DNA of 64,000 bases from Annona cherimola (Eukaryota > Streptophyta > Magnoliopsida > Magnoliales > Annonaceae), in the NCBI GenBank assembly GCA_030490835.1, contig CM059975.1:13955579-14019578 (forward strand), read 5' to 3'. A program made the translations under genes and the position numbers. How positions within the stretch are numbered: the stretch's first letter is position 1; each line of letters starts with the position of its first letter. The notes beneath the pieces were generated by a model that was not told the origin of the DNA, did not search any database, and saw only the letters and a list, made by a program, of their open reading frames with translations. Shown piece after piece: positions 1 to 12,415 of this stretch.

Positions 1-1696
1 ACTAGGCCCAAGTTGCACCCCTAGCCTTACATATACGATTACTAGATACCCATGGAGAGACATATTTCAGCACATGTGCGCTTTTAGCTAGAATCTTATT
101 AAAAATAAGGGCATATGCATTACTTCAGATCAACATTGAATTGTTATCCCATGCCCATTCTATATTTTCTCATTGGTTGATAATAACTTTGACATTCTAT
201 ATGATCAAGAGATCGTCAATGTAAAACCAATGGTTCATAAAAATGAAGAAAAGTGGACTTAGCTGATTTAGTCATACGAACAAAGACTATGATCTACACC
301 TGTTGGTTGGAATGGATTCAAGAAACCAGAAAACTAGAAGATAAGTAGATGGTGACAGAAAAAATCATGATTAGAGTTCTTTAGGAAAGATATTATGGAA
401 AAGCTTGGCTTACCAAGGGCATAAGTCGATCTACAGGAATAGCCTAACGAGATCCATGTGGCTGATTAACTATGCTGGGAAATAACTCGTGATGAATAAG
501 ATGATTAGGTCTTGCTAAAACTGATGTCATATGTTGATTTATTGGACCAGGGAAACAAGCTGGAAGAACTACCAGAGGAGATCTTATGCTGCTTGCGGTT
601 GAATGGGGTCGACCACTCCAATTACCACCAACTGGCAACGGATTATGTACAAGTTTAAGAGAACGTCAGCCCAAAAACAGGCTCGGATTGTTGTAGTTTT
701 CATTTAATAATAAGAGAAAATTTACCTTCTTCCAAATTGCAGCCTCTCAACCATCTCTCTTTTTTAAATTTTTTTCGACTGGATTTGTTGGGTCTGCTAA
801 CATTTGCGGCTATCGATTTCTAGATAACAATCCGAAGCAGTCCCGCCTGCTCTGTTGCAGTCCCATCATTTCCAGCACGAGCAGCAGTATTCATCCAGCG
901 AGCAAATGTCTCACCTCTTTGTCTCACATGGTTCGCGGGTCACATGTCCAGTGGTACATCCTGTAGACTGTCTTTTGCCATGGAGTTTATATTGTCATGG
1001 GTGGATGAGCGATTCAGATCTAGATCTTGCTGGTTGCTACAGTTGGCCCACACCCACATTGATGCCCCTAGAATAATGACATGTGCCGGATGCTAACAAT
1101 CTTATCAATTACTCAGAGAATAGCACCTGCATTGCGCAACATTTTCATGGGCAGTGGACTAGAAATGATAGGACAGGCCTCTTCTTGCAAATAAAATTTG
1201 CTGAAATAAAAAAACCAATTGAGCCGTGTCGCAAGCTCTGCCAATGGTACTAGTTTTGTTTGGTGGGAGAGATATGGACATGGTTGCATGATCTGGGGAG
1301 TAGGTCACTTGGATCCACCCACCTTGATGAACGATGCATACCCAAGTTATAGAAAAAAGTCCTAATAAACACTGAATCCCTTAAGCTAGGAATCCACGCT
1401 GTTTACATAAAGCACGCGTTGCGGTATTTATTCCGCCTGGCCAAACAGACCCTAAAAGTAAAAGAAGAATTCATACCCCTTCCTGCATTGTCGATACAAA
1501 CAGACCCTTAAAAACTCTGATATGTACTTAAGGAATTTCAGGAATGTCAGAGTGAAATCTGTAGAAGAAGCTTAAAAAGAAAGAAACCATGTTAACAATA
1601 TCACCTATAAAGTAAATAAAGGTTTTGATTTTTGAGTGATTTCACGAGGGGTTTAAACTTCTAAGGACTAGAAAAATGCGACGATAAAAATTCAGA
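1..1696. other. Intergenic DNA, no gene recognised
   Basis: Mixed-composition DNA downstream of the LRR gene. Short open frames on both strands show no domain, repeat or codon pattern I can recognise. I see no transposon ends here. The last 100 bases before the LRR stop codon probably include the 3' untranslated region of that gene (inference). Confidence 0.5.
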
Positions 1697-3649
1697 TCAA
1701 TCGCTACATGGAGAGAGAGGCTTCCCACACAACCCAGTATTCCCGGAGAAACAGCTCCGGGGAAAATCACTGAGAGGCTTCCCATCTGGTATTTTCCCAA
1801 CAAGAAGATTATCAGATAGATCCAAGTCCCGTAGATTTCTCAGCTTTAGAAACCAATCTGGGATCCGCCCCGTGAAGCGGTTTTTCTGCAGCTTAAGCTG
1901 TGCCAATAAGGTTGCATTCTCTAGCGACTCCGGCAGGTCGTAACCAAACCTGTTGTAACTCAGATCAAGAATCTGCATTGATCCCAGCTTTCCTATCGAC
2001 CCTGGCAACCAGCCCATCAACCGATTGTGTGACAGGTTTAGATGCCGAAGGGTGCATTGAGCCCCTTCACCGATCCCATCTATGCCTCCCGTGAAACTAT
2101 TGCTGGATATATCAACATACGTCAGTGAGCCATCTGAAAACCTGCTCCCAATGCGGAAGACGTGATTCACGGGGCCCGACAGCCGATTTGAGTGAAGATC
2201 GAGCACACCCAAATTCTGCAAATTCAAGATCGAGCTGGGAATCTCTGAGACGAGCGAGTTGCTCGAGAGGTTCAGAGAGTAGAGCTGAGTCAAGCTCCCC
2301 AGCCATGCTGGTACAGTCCCACTCAAACGGTTGGCAGACAAGTCCAGTTCGAGTATTGGGCCATTCATGTGTCTTAGAAACTCCGGCAATTCACCTTGAA
2401 TTCCGCAACCAGCGAGGGAAATCGACGAGAGTGATGACATTCGTGCTATCCAAGGAGGAATGGAAGACAGATTCAGACGGTTGAAGGAGAGATCAAGCTT
2501 TTGGAGATTTTGGAGGGAAGACATCTCTTGGGGCAGTGGCCCTTCCATCAGATTGTTAGCTGCATTCAAAAGCATGAGCTGGGACAGCCGGCCGATCGAG
2601 CTTGGGACCTGGCCGGTTAGTCTATTGCCGTCGAGGTAGATCTCTGTCGCAGCTCTAAGATTTCCAAATACAGGTGGGATTGGCCCCATGAGTCTGTTGT
2701 TCGAGAGAGAGATCCTTTCGAGGGAAATGAGATTTCCTAAGGCCGATGGGATTCTTCCTGTCAGAAGGTTGTCGTGGAGCCTGAGAAATCTTAGTGACGG
2801 CATCTGATCAACTCCCGATGGGAACGAAATCTCCCCTCCAAGGATGTTGGAGTCCAAATACATAACTGAAATAACCGTCAGATTTCCTAACGAAGATGGC
2901 AACTCCCCACGAAGCATATTGTTGGAGAGAATTAGTTCTTCTAGAGCTTGCAAACCGCCAATCTTCGGAGGTATGAATCCAGTGAGTGAGTTTTCATGAA
3001 GATCCAAACTCCGCAGCCTCGTCAGGTTGGTAATCGAAGTTGGTATGGGACCCGAAAGATTGTTTGAGAAGAGGTGCAGTGCATTGAGATTGGACAATCG
3101 GCCAATGCTGGACGGAAGACGCCCAGAAAAGCGATTCTCATTCAAGTGCAGCTCTTCTAGTTTCGAGAGCTTACCGATGCTCTTAGGGATGGGGCCAGTG
3201 AGGTTGTTGCGATTGAGACAGAGCGTCCGAAGATTGGGAAGACGGAAACCGATTGCCGGGGGAATCATGCCAGAGAGTCCGAGGAGCTCGCTGAGGTCGA
3301 TGACTTGGAGCCATGAGAGACGGGTTATGGAAGGCGATAGACGGCCGACCATTGTAGTCTGGCCGAAGAATTCGGAGCTGGAGATGAAGCCGGGGAGATG
3401 TAGGTGGGTCACCCTACCGGTTTCATTGTCGCAGGAGATGCCTTGCCATCGGCAGCAGTCGTTGCCAGTCCAGGTCGACAAGCGGCCGGAGGTGTCATTG
3501 CTGATGTCGGCCTTGAAGCCCAGCAAGCCGTTCAGGTCTTGTGGGTTGCAGCCTTGGTTGGAGTTCTGCTTGCTTTCTGCGGCGGCAATGAATGCCAACG
3601 CCAAGAAGAGAAAGACCCACTTCATGTTTGTGAGAATCTGGAATGGCAT
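1697..3649 (-). CDS. Secreted leucine-rich-repeat protein, DRT100/At5g23400-like
   Basis: Intronless 650-residue protein. The start at 3649 is an ATG; a second ATG at 3625 (residue 9) begins directly at the signal peptide (hydrophobic core WVFLFLALAFIAAA) and is an equally good start. An LRR N-terminal cap follows at about residues 33-75, with paired cysteines (CNPQD, DCCRW, ISCD). About 20 plant-type LRRs of roughly 24 residues with the GxIPxxIGxLxxLxxLxL pattern run to about residue 625. A C-terminal cap contains GNTGLCGKPLSPC. No transmembrane helix and no kinase domain are visible, so the product is probably apoplastic or cell-wall associated. Such proteins resemble receptor-like-kinase ectodomains and polygalacturonase-inhibitor/DRT100 proteins; the ligand is unknown. 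The frame is unbroken and no relative is adjacent. A truncated receptor-like protein is the alternative. Confidence 0.88.
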   Translation of the reverse strand: MPFQILTNMKWVFLFLALAFIAAAESKQNSNQGCNPQDLNGLLGFKADISNDTSGRLSTWTGNDCCRWQGISCDNETGRVTHLHLPGFISSSEFFGQTTMVGRLSPSITRLSWLQVIDLSELLGLSGMIPPAIGFRLPNLRTLCLNRNNLTGPIPKSIGKLSKLEELHLNENRFSGRLPSSIGRLSNLNALHLFSNNLSGPIPTSITNLTRLRSLDLHENSLTGFIPPKIGGLQALEELILSNNMLRGELPSSLGNLTVISVMYLDSNILGGEISFPSGVDQMPSLRFLRLHDNLLTGRIPSALGNLISLERISLSNNRLMGPIPPVFGNLRAATEIYLDGNRLTGQVPSSIGRLSQLMLLNAANNLMEGPLPQEMSSLQNLQKLDLSFNRLNLSSIPPWIARMSSLSSISLAGCGIQGELPEFLRHMNGPILELDLSANRLSGTVPAWLGSLTQLYSLNLSSNSLVSEIPSSILNLQNLGVLDLHSNRLSGPVNHVFRIGSRFSDGSLTYVDISSNSFTGGIDGIGEGAQCTLRHLNLSHNRLMGWLPGSIGKLGSMQILDLSYNRFGYDLPESLENATLLAQLKLQKNRFTGRIPDWFLKLRNLRDLDLSDNLLVGKIPDGKPLSDFPRSCFSGNTGLCGKPLSPCSD

Positions 3650-4543
3650 GAGAGATGGAGAGAATAAAGATGAAGTGAGATTGTTAGAGTTGGTGCTTAA
3701 AAAAGAAAAGCTGGCGTCCGTTACTGTTTAGAAATTTACATCGATGCCCGTTGGATAGAGAGGAATCCGTTAGAGAGAGAGCGAGAGAGCATGCTTGTGG
3801 TGTGGATGGAAAGGAAAAAGACAGGAAATAGAAAAAAAAAGAAAGAAAAGGAAGGCAGAAAAGGTTTTGAATGGCAGTAAGCGTATTGAAAGGAGTGAAT
3901 GGTGCCTAGAAAGGAGGAGCAAATCATGTTTCCTGTGTGGGATTTCTAATCAAAGAAGTAATCTGAAAATCTCCTTGTAATTCACATCTTCGCCCCCATA
4001 AGATTGATAGATACCCACAAAACTCAGTGTTGTATATTGGGGTACTCATTGATGGTTTTGAAAATTTTGAATATGAAATGATTCGGGACCCAAAAGAGGG
4101 AGCGGTGGTAGTATTGCAATGAAGACTGTCCAAGTCACTGACCCTGCCCCGCCGTGGAAATGCATTGCATGCAAGAATCAATTAACATCAACCAACTGAT
4201 TCTACCTTAAAATTTGGACCACCCACTTTGTATGTTTGAGCATCAATTTATGGGCATTGATTGGACGGACAGAATGCAGTTATAAATATGTTCTTGGGCA
4301 TGAGATTTAATCTACAGCGGGCCACACATGCTTTTGATGTAAGCTCAGCGGAATGTCAGGCATCAGGACATGCTTTTGTTTGGATTTTCAGATGACTAAC
4401 TGATTGATTCTGTGTTTTTGCAGCTGGGCGGTGAAATCTCACAGCTACTTTTTTTTTAAAAAAATAAAAAATAAAATCTCACACGCCTACTTTTTTTAAT
4501 ATTACTATTAAAAAGAAAACTACATTGATGGAAGAACTAGCCG
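3650..4543. other. Upstream region of the LRR gene
   Basis: Presumed promoter and 5' untranslated region of the - strand LRR gene. It contains a GA/CT-rich stretch near 3765-3790, common in plant 5' regions. No clear TATA box was found. The rest is ordinary AT-rich DNA up to the MITE at 4553. Confidence 0.4.
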
Positions 4544-4552
4544 GACCCACCC

Positions 4553-4860
4553 AAACGCTGGTTCAATGCACCCGAGTGTACTTTATCCATTTTTTAAATT
4601 TTTTCGAAACTTTTTTTTATGAAAATGTTAATCTAAGTGTATTTAACATATGTATAAATTTTTACCATTTTTGAAGATTTTTAGATTTTTTTCGGATTTT
4701 TTAAAATCAGCCACTGGTTTTAAAATTTTAAAAAAAAATCTAAAAATTTCCAAAAATAAAAAAAATTTATACACATGTTAAATACACTTATATTAACAGT
4801 CATGTAAAAAAATATTAAAAAAATAGGTGAAGTACACCCAGATGCATTTAACCAACGTCC
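4553..4860. mobile_element. MULE-type MITE, 308 bp
   Basis: The ends form imperfect terminal inverted repeats: the left end near 4557 reads CGCTGGTTCAATGCACCC, and the right end reads as its diverged complement. The flanks GACCCACCC (4544-4552) and GACCGACCC (4861-4869) match at 8 of 9 positions, a target duplication length typical of Mutator-like elements. The interior is AT-rich and itself partly palindromic. It is related to the copies at 17659 and 29098 and codes for nothing. Confidence 0.75.
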
Positions 4861-5030
4861 GACCGACCCACGACCAAAGTGGGGTTGCGGGGCATATCTA
4901 TCAATTAATAGGTCTAATGCGTGTTTGCCACCTCCATTTTGTCCATGATGATGAGATGGTCGGCGAATTCTATTTTGACATCTCAGCTTTTCTTGTTTCT
5001 CTATTTTATTTGATAATATTATTGATATTA

Positions 5031-5314
5031 GGGGTGTTCGTTTACTCAACAAAATTTCAAACGAAAATTTTTAAATGTAAAATTTTTTACTCTTCATAAC
5101 TACTTTATTTTTGAATGATTTCTTGATTTATTTTTATATAATTATCTTATTTTTCAACTATTTCTATACCATTACATGTACATCTGACATATTTATTTTA
5201 AATTTATTTTTTACTCTTCATCATTACTTCAATCATATCACATTATTTTTATATTTCGAGAACTTTTACACAAAAAACTTTCTATTAAAAGTTTTATCAT
5301 CTTCCAAACATGCC
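5031..5314. mobile_element. Tourist-like MITE, diverged copy
   Basis: Member of the most frequent short family in this window, with ends resembling GGGTGTGTTTG and its complement, about 250-300 bp long. The interior is AT-rich, with a subterminal motif resembling AGTTTTAGATTGAAAAGTTT or its complement. It is flanked by TTA on the left. Non-coding. Confidence 0.6.
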
Positions 5315-6646
5315 TAAATTAAAATCAATTTTATACAAATATAAAGTCGTTTGAAACTTAAGTTATCTTGGAAAAAAGTAAAATATATTTGTACGGCTGA
5401 AGCAATTCTTGTCAAACAAAAAGAAAAAGTGCCTTTTTCAATGCGTTTTCTATGAACATAGATTTAGTGTTTTTTAAAAGATATATCGTAGAGATATAAT
5501 TTTTTTAAAAATGATTAGTTAGCGAAATTTTTTAAAAAAGTTTAATCTTTATAATCTTTCAGTGAACCATATATAATATTTTTAATATGTTAAAGATTTT
5601 AAATAAAGATTTACTATAGTCTGAGTAGATTTAGGATTTGGCAACATATGAAGGTGGGAAACAAACTGCCTCATCTCTTTACATATTTTCGAAAAAATAA
5701 ATCTTAATTACTCAACTATCCTAATTTTTTAATTTTTAATCTTTTATTTCGTTCATTTTTCACGTAACTATTTATTTATTTCTATTTGACCTCTATTATA
5801 TTATATCACTCCTTCACTTTTTTAAAAATATTTTTCCTAACTTCCCCACCTACGTTACCAAACGGTACCTCAAATAATTTTGAAAGATGTTTGCCGATTC
5901 ATTAATAAACATATTTATATATCACTCAAACTTTGCTTGTATTTTTATTATAGGTAGTTATCTTTATTTATTATAACATTGTCAATTGTAGTTTCTATTT
6001 TATTGTCCGTCTCGCATGGATAAAAGGTAAGGTTTGGCATTTCAAATTGGCAACTAGTGCCACATCGATTTTCATGGATTTAGATGATGCTTTTTGTTTA
6101 CCATGTAGTATTTTCTTTAATTTTTATTATTTTTATTATTTTTATTTTACCGATAAATTTTATAAAAATAATATTATCTCTAGTAAGTGCAATGTTACTT
6201 TTTAAGTGCGTGTTTGAAATGACTAAAGAAGTTTGAATGGAATGAAAAAATAGGATAAAAATGCAATGATGTACATTAGAAATTAAAAAAAAACTGTATT
6301 GTAAATATAAAAAATTGTTTGGGAAGTTTAAAAAGGTGTCTTAGAAACAGAAGAAAATGTCCTGTACACACGTTCATTTCAAATATTTTGGATACTCTGA
6401 AACACCTCCAAAAGTCGGCTAATTAAGCGGTGGGCATTTCAGTCGGGGAAAAGAGCAATCCTAGAATGCTTGCGATGCGCGCGAGGATGCTTTGTGAACA
6501 TGTTATTAAATATCAATGCATTTGATATCCGTACAACTAATGAGGATGCTTTGTGCGCGTGCATGCATCGCACAGAACATGTCAATGAACATCATTGCAC
6601 TTGCCATCATGTTAACAAATATCATTGCACTTATATATATATATAT
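5315..6646. other. AT-rich intergenic DNA
   Basis: Very AT-rich sequence with no recognisable gene or complete transposon. A short TATATA run at about 6631-6646 marks the insertion point of the next element. Confidence 0.4.
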
Positions 6647-7006
6647 GAGACCCGATCGTGTGAAGTCGTACTGCATCATAATTCACTGTAAAATGGACCC
6701 CACACATGTTAGATTGTAATGAAACTTTATACACTCATTTATCCATATATAAATGATACTTTAGACGGTTTAGATGTTGAAAAAACCACTTTAAACTTGA
6801 TATTTACATTAAACTATTTTATTACGTTGATTTTACACCATTTTAAGATGGGGACTATATACATGTTGGATTTGGATGAAAATTGGTATGCTATTAAAGT
6901 GAACAATTCTAAATACAATGGGTGGGGTAGATTTTTCATTTATGATCAGGTGGGGCTCACAGTGCATGGACTGCACGGTGCAGTCGTATGCACTGGAATA
7001 AATCCC
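6647..7006. mobile_element. Micron-like MITE copy 1, inserted in (TA)n
   Basis: About 360 bp flanked on both sides by TA dinucleotide runs. Both ends carry GTGCAGT/ACTGCAC-type inverted repeats. The core motif, TTATCCATATATAAAT followed by a TTAAACTATTTTATTA-like stretch, recurs in six sibling copies. The arrangement matches the known rice Micron family, which inserts into (TA)n microsatellites. Non-coding. Confidence 0.7.
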
Positions 7007-7019
7007 TATATATATATAT

Positions 7020-7390
7020 CCTATGCAGTGAAGTTGCACCGTAGTTAATGATGCATTTAGTCCAAAATTAACTTTATATATACTTAAATATATTAATATT
7101 TTATACATTTATTTTGTTTATATATAAATTTTATAGCAAATGATTTAAATGTTAAAAAAACTACTTTAAAATTGTTATTTACATTAAACTATTTTATTAT
7201 ATTGAATTTATATCATTTTTAAATAAGATCCATACACATATCCAATTGAGATGAAAATTAGTATGATAATAGAATACATAATTATAAATATAATTGGTGT
7301 AGTAGATTATAATGTTATGATCATGTTGAGCTCTTTTGAGATAACTGCACCGTAATTGTGGTGCAGTAAAGTAGCATTTAAATATTTCTC
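7020..7390. mobile_element. Micron-like MITE copy 2
   Basis: Second tandemly placed copy, separated from copy 1 by a TA run. It starts ATGCAGTGAAGTTGCACC and ends GTGCAGTAAAGTAGC followed by AATATTTCTC. The interior is the same family core as copy 1. Confidence 0.7.
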
Positions 7391-7401
7391 ATATATATAT
7401 A

Positions 7402-7784
7402 GAGAAAAAAATGTTCAAGTGCAGCTTTACTGTGTCATAACTATGGTCCGGTTACCCCAAAATGGGTCCCACACCATCATAAAATTATAATCAACTTCAC
7501 CTATTGTATTTACAATTATGTATTCTACTACCATACTGCTTTTCATCCCAATTGGAAATGTGTATAGATTCCATCTGAAAATGGTACAAATTGGACATAA
7601 TAAAATAGTTTGATGTAAATAATAACTTCAAAATTATTTTTTCATCATTTAAATCATTTGTTATAAAATTTATAGATAGATAAATAATTATATAAAGTAT
7701 CAATACATTTAAGTACATGTAGGGCTCATTGTGAGCCAAATGCACCATTATTATGGTGTAGCTTTACTGCACATGAATGATTCT
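7402..7784. mobile_element. Micron-like MITE copy 3, opposite orientation
   Basis: Same family. The internal core is the reverse complement of copies 1 and 2. Left end CAAGTGCAGCTTTACTG and right end TAGCTTTACTGCAC lie against (TA)n runs on both sides. Confidence 0.7.
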
Positions 7785-7812
7785 TATATATATATATATG
7801 TATATATATATA

Positions 7813-8160
7813 AGTGCAGTTTTACTGCACCACAATTACCGTATAGTTACCTCAAAATGTGCTGCACATGATCATTAAATTGTAATCTACTCCGCCAATT
7901 GTATTTAGAAATATGTATTTTATTACTATACCAATTTTCATCCCAATTAGATATGTGTATGAACCCTAGCTGAAAATAGTACAAATTCAATGTAATAAAA
8001 TAGTTTGATGTAAATAATAGCTTTAAAGTTATTTTTCAACATATAAACTATTTGCTATAAAATTTATATATGGATAAATAATCGTATTAAAGTATCAATA
8101 TATTTAAATACACGTGGGACTCATTTAGGGCCAAATGTACTGTTAATTATGAAGGTTCTC
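7813..8160. mobile_element. Micron-like MITE copy 4, opposite orientation
   Basis: Fourth copy of the array, directly after a 27-base TA-rich run. The left end is GTGCAGTTTTACTGCACC; the right end is diverged. It shares the inverted core with copy 3. Confidence 0.68.
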
Positions 8161-8168
8161 ATATATAT

Positions 8169-8837
8169 GGTTCCACTTCTATGTAACTGGGTTACATAGA
8201 AGTGGACCCATGTAACATTTTAAAATCTTTGATGGAAAATATAATACATTCATTGTATTTAACACCTAATGGATCAAGTTTCATCCAATCAAGTATGTTT
8301 ATGGGACCACATTTGTTAGAAAATGTACATATTTATGCGTAAATTATGAAAAATGCTAAAATATCAATTTTAAAGTATATTTTCGATATCTAAACTATTC
8401 AAAATATCATTTATATGTGAATAAATGATTCTATAAGGTATTATTACATTATAATACATGTGTAAATATATCTAAGTGTTTTCCATAATTTACACACGAA
8501 TATATATTTTTGAATAAATGTGGCCCTTAAACATACTTGGTCGGGATGAAACTTGGTCTTTTAGATAAACAAATGATGTTAAATACAATGAATGTATTAA
8601 ATTTTCCATCAAGGATTAAAATCTTTAATTTTGAAGGGGTAACATGGATTCGCTTCATTGTAACCCCTTTACAATCAAAGATTTTAATCCTTTATGGAAA
8701 ATCCAATCCATTCATTATATTTAACATCATTTGTTTATCTGAAAAACCAAGTTTCATCCTAATTAAGTATGTTTATGGACAACATTTGTTCAAAAATATA
8801 TATTCATGTGCAATTACACTACGCTTGAATATTTCTC
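8169..8837. mobile_element. Long-inverted-repeat MITE, second (TA)n-flanked family
   Basis: A different family, also bounded by TATATA runs. Arms at about 8197-8340 and 8510-8665 are inverted copies of each other, containing GATGGAAAATATAATACATT-like and AAGTATGTTTATGG motifs. A third partial arm follows to about 8837. The left tip is a hairpin around CTATGTAACTGGGTTACATAG. Related remnants lie at about 11905-12415, 30600-31100 and 62180-62320. Non-coding. Confidence 0.65.
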
Positions 8838-9451
8838 ATATATATATTTTCCTAGAGTGTGAGAGTTTAAGTTGTAAGGTCTCTTTGTAGTTAGAGGGTT
8901 AGGCTGTTATGTGGAATTTTGTTAGTCTCCTAAAGACAAGAGGTGGAGCATGGCATTTTCATATTGAAAAATTTTAAGAATGTCTTGATGGTTGATTGTA
9001 GTATCAATTGAGATAAATGTAAAATATACCATTAAAAAATATCAATGCACTTGATGTCCGTGCAACTAATGCTATTAAGGAACGATAGCAAATCACTTTC
9101 CAACTCGATTTTTTCTAGAAAAAGGTAATATATGATACAATTGAAAAACAAAAATGTTATGACCAAATGAGAAAAAACTAGTTTGTTATTGTAATTAAAA
9201 TTTTTAATTGATATTGTAATTAAATGTTGGATAAATCATATCCAACGCATCATGCACTTGCACAGCGGACAAGAGTGTCACGTAGTTGTTACTCTACTGA
9301 CCCCGTTACCCGTCGTTGTGTCAGAGATTAGGAAATGGCCGTTCTTCTTTTTGACCTTTTTCCGAGTTGTTGAAGTTGTCGGACTCCTAGTCAGACATTA
9401 GGCGCTGAAAAAGGAGTAGATGGCAAAGCATGGTCTTGGCAATCTGTTCAA

Positions 9452-9723
9452 GGGGACGTTTGGTAACATTGGATGGGAAACGAGGGAAGGAAAATGTGGT
9501 AACACGGATTTCGATATCTATCATTTCACAACTAATTATTATATTTTTACACTTTTACCCTTATATTGTAATTATTTTTCCTATCAACTATCTTCCAACA
9601 AACCTATTTATTCCAACTTTACCCCTATTATTTCATATCAATCACACAATTTTCAAAATATTCCATTTTCCATTCCCACCAAATACCATATTTTCCACCA
9701 CTTTCATATTCTCAAACATCCCC
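9452..9723. mobile_element. 272-bp MITE with GGGGACGTTTGG ends
   Basis: Terminal inverted repeats GGGGACGTTTGGTAA and the complement of GGGGATGTTTGAGAA enclose exactly 272 bp. The 3-bp target duplication CAA is at 9449-9451 and 9724-9726. A copy of identical length lies inverted at 47838-48109. The 3-bp duplication and G-rich tips fit the PIF/Harbinger (Tourist) group. It has open frames on several strands but no protein similarity. Confidence 0.82.
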
Positions 9724-9726
9724 CAA

Positions 9727-11043
9727 GATAGCTGATGGGAGTAGAATGGAATTTTTATTTTAGAAATATCTTTATTTCATATTATAAAATATCTTTTTAA
9801 AATTTTTCATTTTAAATATATAACAACTTTATTTTTAAATTTTTTAATAGGTTGAATTTCTTACGTACAGATGAATTTTACCATAATTACATTCATATTT
9901 ATGAATTTTTAAAAACTCTTTTAATCCTAATTACATTTATGCCATGCAGTTAGATATCCATTAAAGGAGCCGTTAAATCTTTGAAAAAAGATAAATATGC
10001 TCATATATAATTATAAGTTTATAGCTAAAAATTCATATAATAAAATCATAAATTATTTGAATATAAATCTTTCACTTTAAGCAAAACAACCTTAAATTAC
10101 ATTAGAATTTGAGCATATTCATCATTTTACGGGGAGTTAATAACTCATTTAATAGATTACCGGGTGACATAATTATAAGTGAAATTATAATAAGAATTCG
10201 TAGATATGAGAAGAATTTTTGAAAATTTGTAGATATGAGAAGAATTTTTGAAAATTTGTAGATATAAGTGGAATTAGGAGTAAATTCATCTATATATATG
10301 AAATTACCCTTTTAATATTATTTTTCTTATTCACAGCATAATCTCTTGCAATCCAATACAACATAATACCTTTTTATCCATTTTTCTCATTACATCCTGA
10401 TCCCACTCCATCTTCTTGAAGGCTCAAAAAACTATTTTGTACAGCTCCAGACTTGAGAAACGGTGAAAGGTTGGATTGAAATTGAATTCAAAATAGCCTA
10501 ACAAGCCCTTAATCTCTACACCGTAGGAGGGCCATGGACCCAACAGACCATGACACCATGGCCCAGAGCATAAAAAAGCCTGTGTTTTCGTGCATATGGC
10601 CTTCATGTTTTCCAAAGTAGAAATAGTTCTGTTTAGAAGGATCTATTTGATAACTAGGGTCAAAGGAGAAGGGGGAAGTGGTGATATGATTATTTTTGAA
10701 AAGTGTAAAAGTATTGTAATATAATAGCATAATTGTCTAAAAAATTTATTAAAATATAAACTAATATGGTAATGTAAAAATTTATTAAATTTTGGGATAG
10801 GTGGAGAATGTGAAGGGGAATATTTTGATATTTGTATGATTGATATAAAATAATAGGTTTAGAACTAGAATAAATAGGATAGTTGAACAAAAATTTGATC
10901 GAAGTATAAGAATAAAATTAGAATAAATAAGGTTGTCGAAAGGAAAAATAATTGGTTAGAAAATGAGACGATAATACATTTCCACGTTGTCTCACAATTT
11001 TCCACTTCACTCATTTACTAAAAAATATCGAAGATAAAGAAAG
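9727..11043. other. AT-rich intergenic DNA with a diverged MITE remnant
   Basis: Mostly featureless AT-rich DNA. About 10640-10990 resembles a decayed relative of the 272-bp MITE family, with similar GGTGGAGAATG and TTGATATAAAATAATAGG segments. The ends are no longer clear. Confidence 0.4.
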
Positions 11044-11336
11044 TGCTTGTTAATACCTAAAAATTTTCAAACTAAATTTTTTTAATATAAAATTTTTCAC
11101 TTTCCACGACTAACTTACTAACTTATTTTTTAATTATTTTTTAATTTCTTTCCATACGACTGCACTATTTTTCTATTATTTCCACATAATTACTCATATA
11201 TCTAAACTATCTATTTTAATTTTATTTTCTTTACTCATTATCATTATCCATATCATATTACATCATTTTCTCACATTTCAAAAACTTTTATCCCAAAAAC
11301 CTTTCGTAATTTTTTTTATCATTTTTCAAACACACT
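11044..11336. mobile_element. Tourist-like MITE, diverged copy
   Basis: Family member in the orientation with CAAACACACTC at the right end. The AT-rich interior has the family strings TTTTAATTTTATTTTCTTT and ACTCATTATCATTA. Left end eroded. Confidence 0.55.
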
Positions 11337-11904
11337 CAAAAATAAAAAGTTAATTAGTTAACATGTAAAATTAGAACTAAAAAATATGGGAGTAAAAATA
11401 AAAATTTGGGTGATTAATATACTAAATAAAAACTGAAAAAGTGTGAAAACGAGGGGTGAAGATGTGAGTTTTCCCTCCTCCGTTTGACCAAATAGAGCCC
11501 AATTTTTTTTTTTCATATGTTCAAGATGCATGTCTCACTAAGAAGAATATCATTAGCTGATAAATGGGATACGACATTAAAATTAAATGTCACTAGTGGC
11601 TAATCCAGGACCTTTGCGCAGTGGGGGCAAAGTTTATACCTATTTTTAAAATTTTTGTATATTTAAGAAATTTTTTATCACATTCTATAGCATAAAAAAT
11701 TTGAAATATATTTTCGAAACATGATTCTCAGTCTCAAATTAGGTAAAAGAGATTATAACACATTAACATAAAAGTGCAAAAAGTTGATTTATATTACTAT
11801 TAATCTAAAAATAAAAATTGAATTTTTATCTAAATGATGCATTGTTTTTTAAATTATTTGTCTATATAAAAAAATTTATTTGATGGAAATTTTTTTCTTA
11901 TAAC

Positions 11905-12415
11905 GGGCCCCCTTCTATGTAATTGGGTTATTTAGAAGCGGTTCCATATAACCCTTTTATTTTTAAGATGTTGATGTTTGATGGAAAATCCAATCTATTC
12001 ATTACATTTAACACAATTTATTTTACTAGAGACTAAGTTTTATCTAAATTCAATATGTGTATAAGCTAAATTTGCTAAACAATAGGTACATTTCATGTGT
12101 AAATTATAAAAAATACTTACATCTATTCATATATGCATTAGAATATAGCAATACTTTATATAATCATTTATCCCCATATCTATGATATTTTAAATGGTTT
12201 AGATATTGAAAATACTATTTAAAAATTGATATTTAATATTAAATTATTTTATTATGTTGATTTAACACGTTTATAGATGAGGCCTATATACGGCGATACT
12301 AGATAAATGAAAGGATTTTTATAATAATATAAATGATGCTAAATATGATGAATGAAGTAGAATTTTCATCAACCATCTAGATGTTAAAAAACAAGGGGTT
12401 ACATAGAAGAGAAGT
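11905..12415. mobile_element. Remnant of the long-inverted-repeat MITE family
   Basis: The left part contains CTTCTATGTAATTGGGTTA and GATGGAAAATCCAATCTATT; the right part contains GGGGTTACATAGAAG in inverted arrangement. This matches the element at 8169-8837 but is more decayed. Confidence 0.55.
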
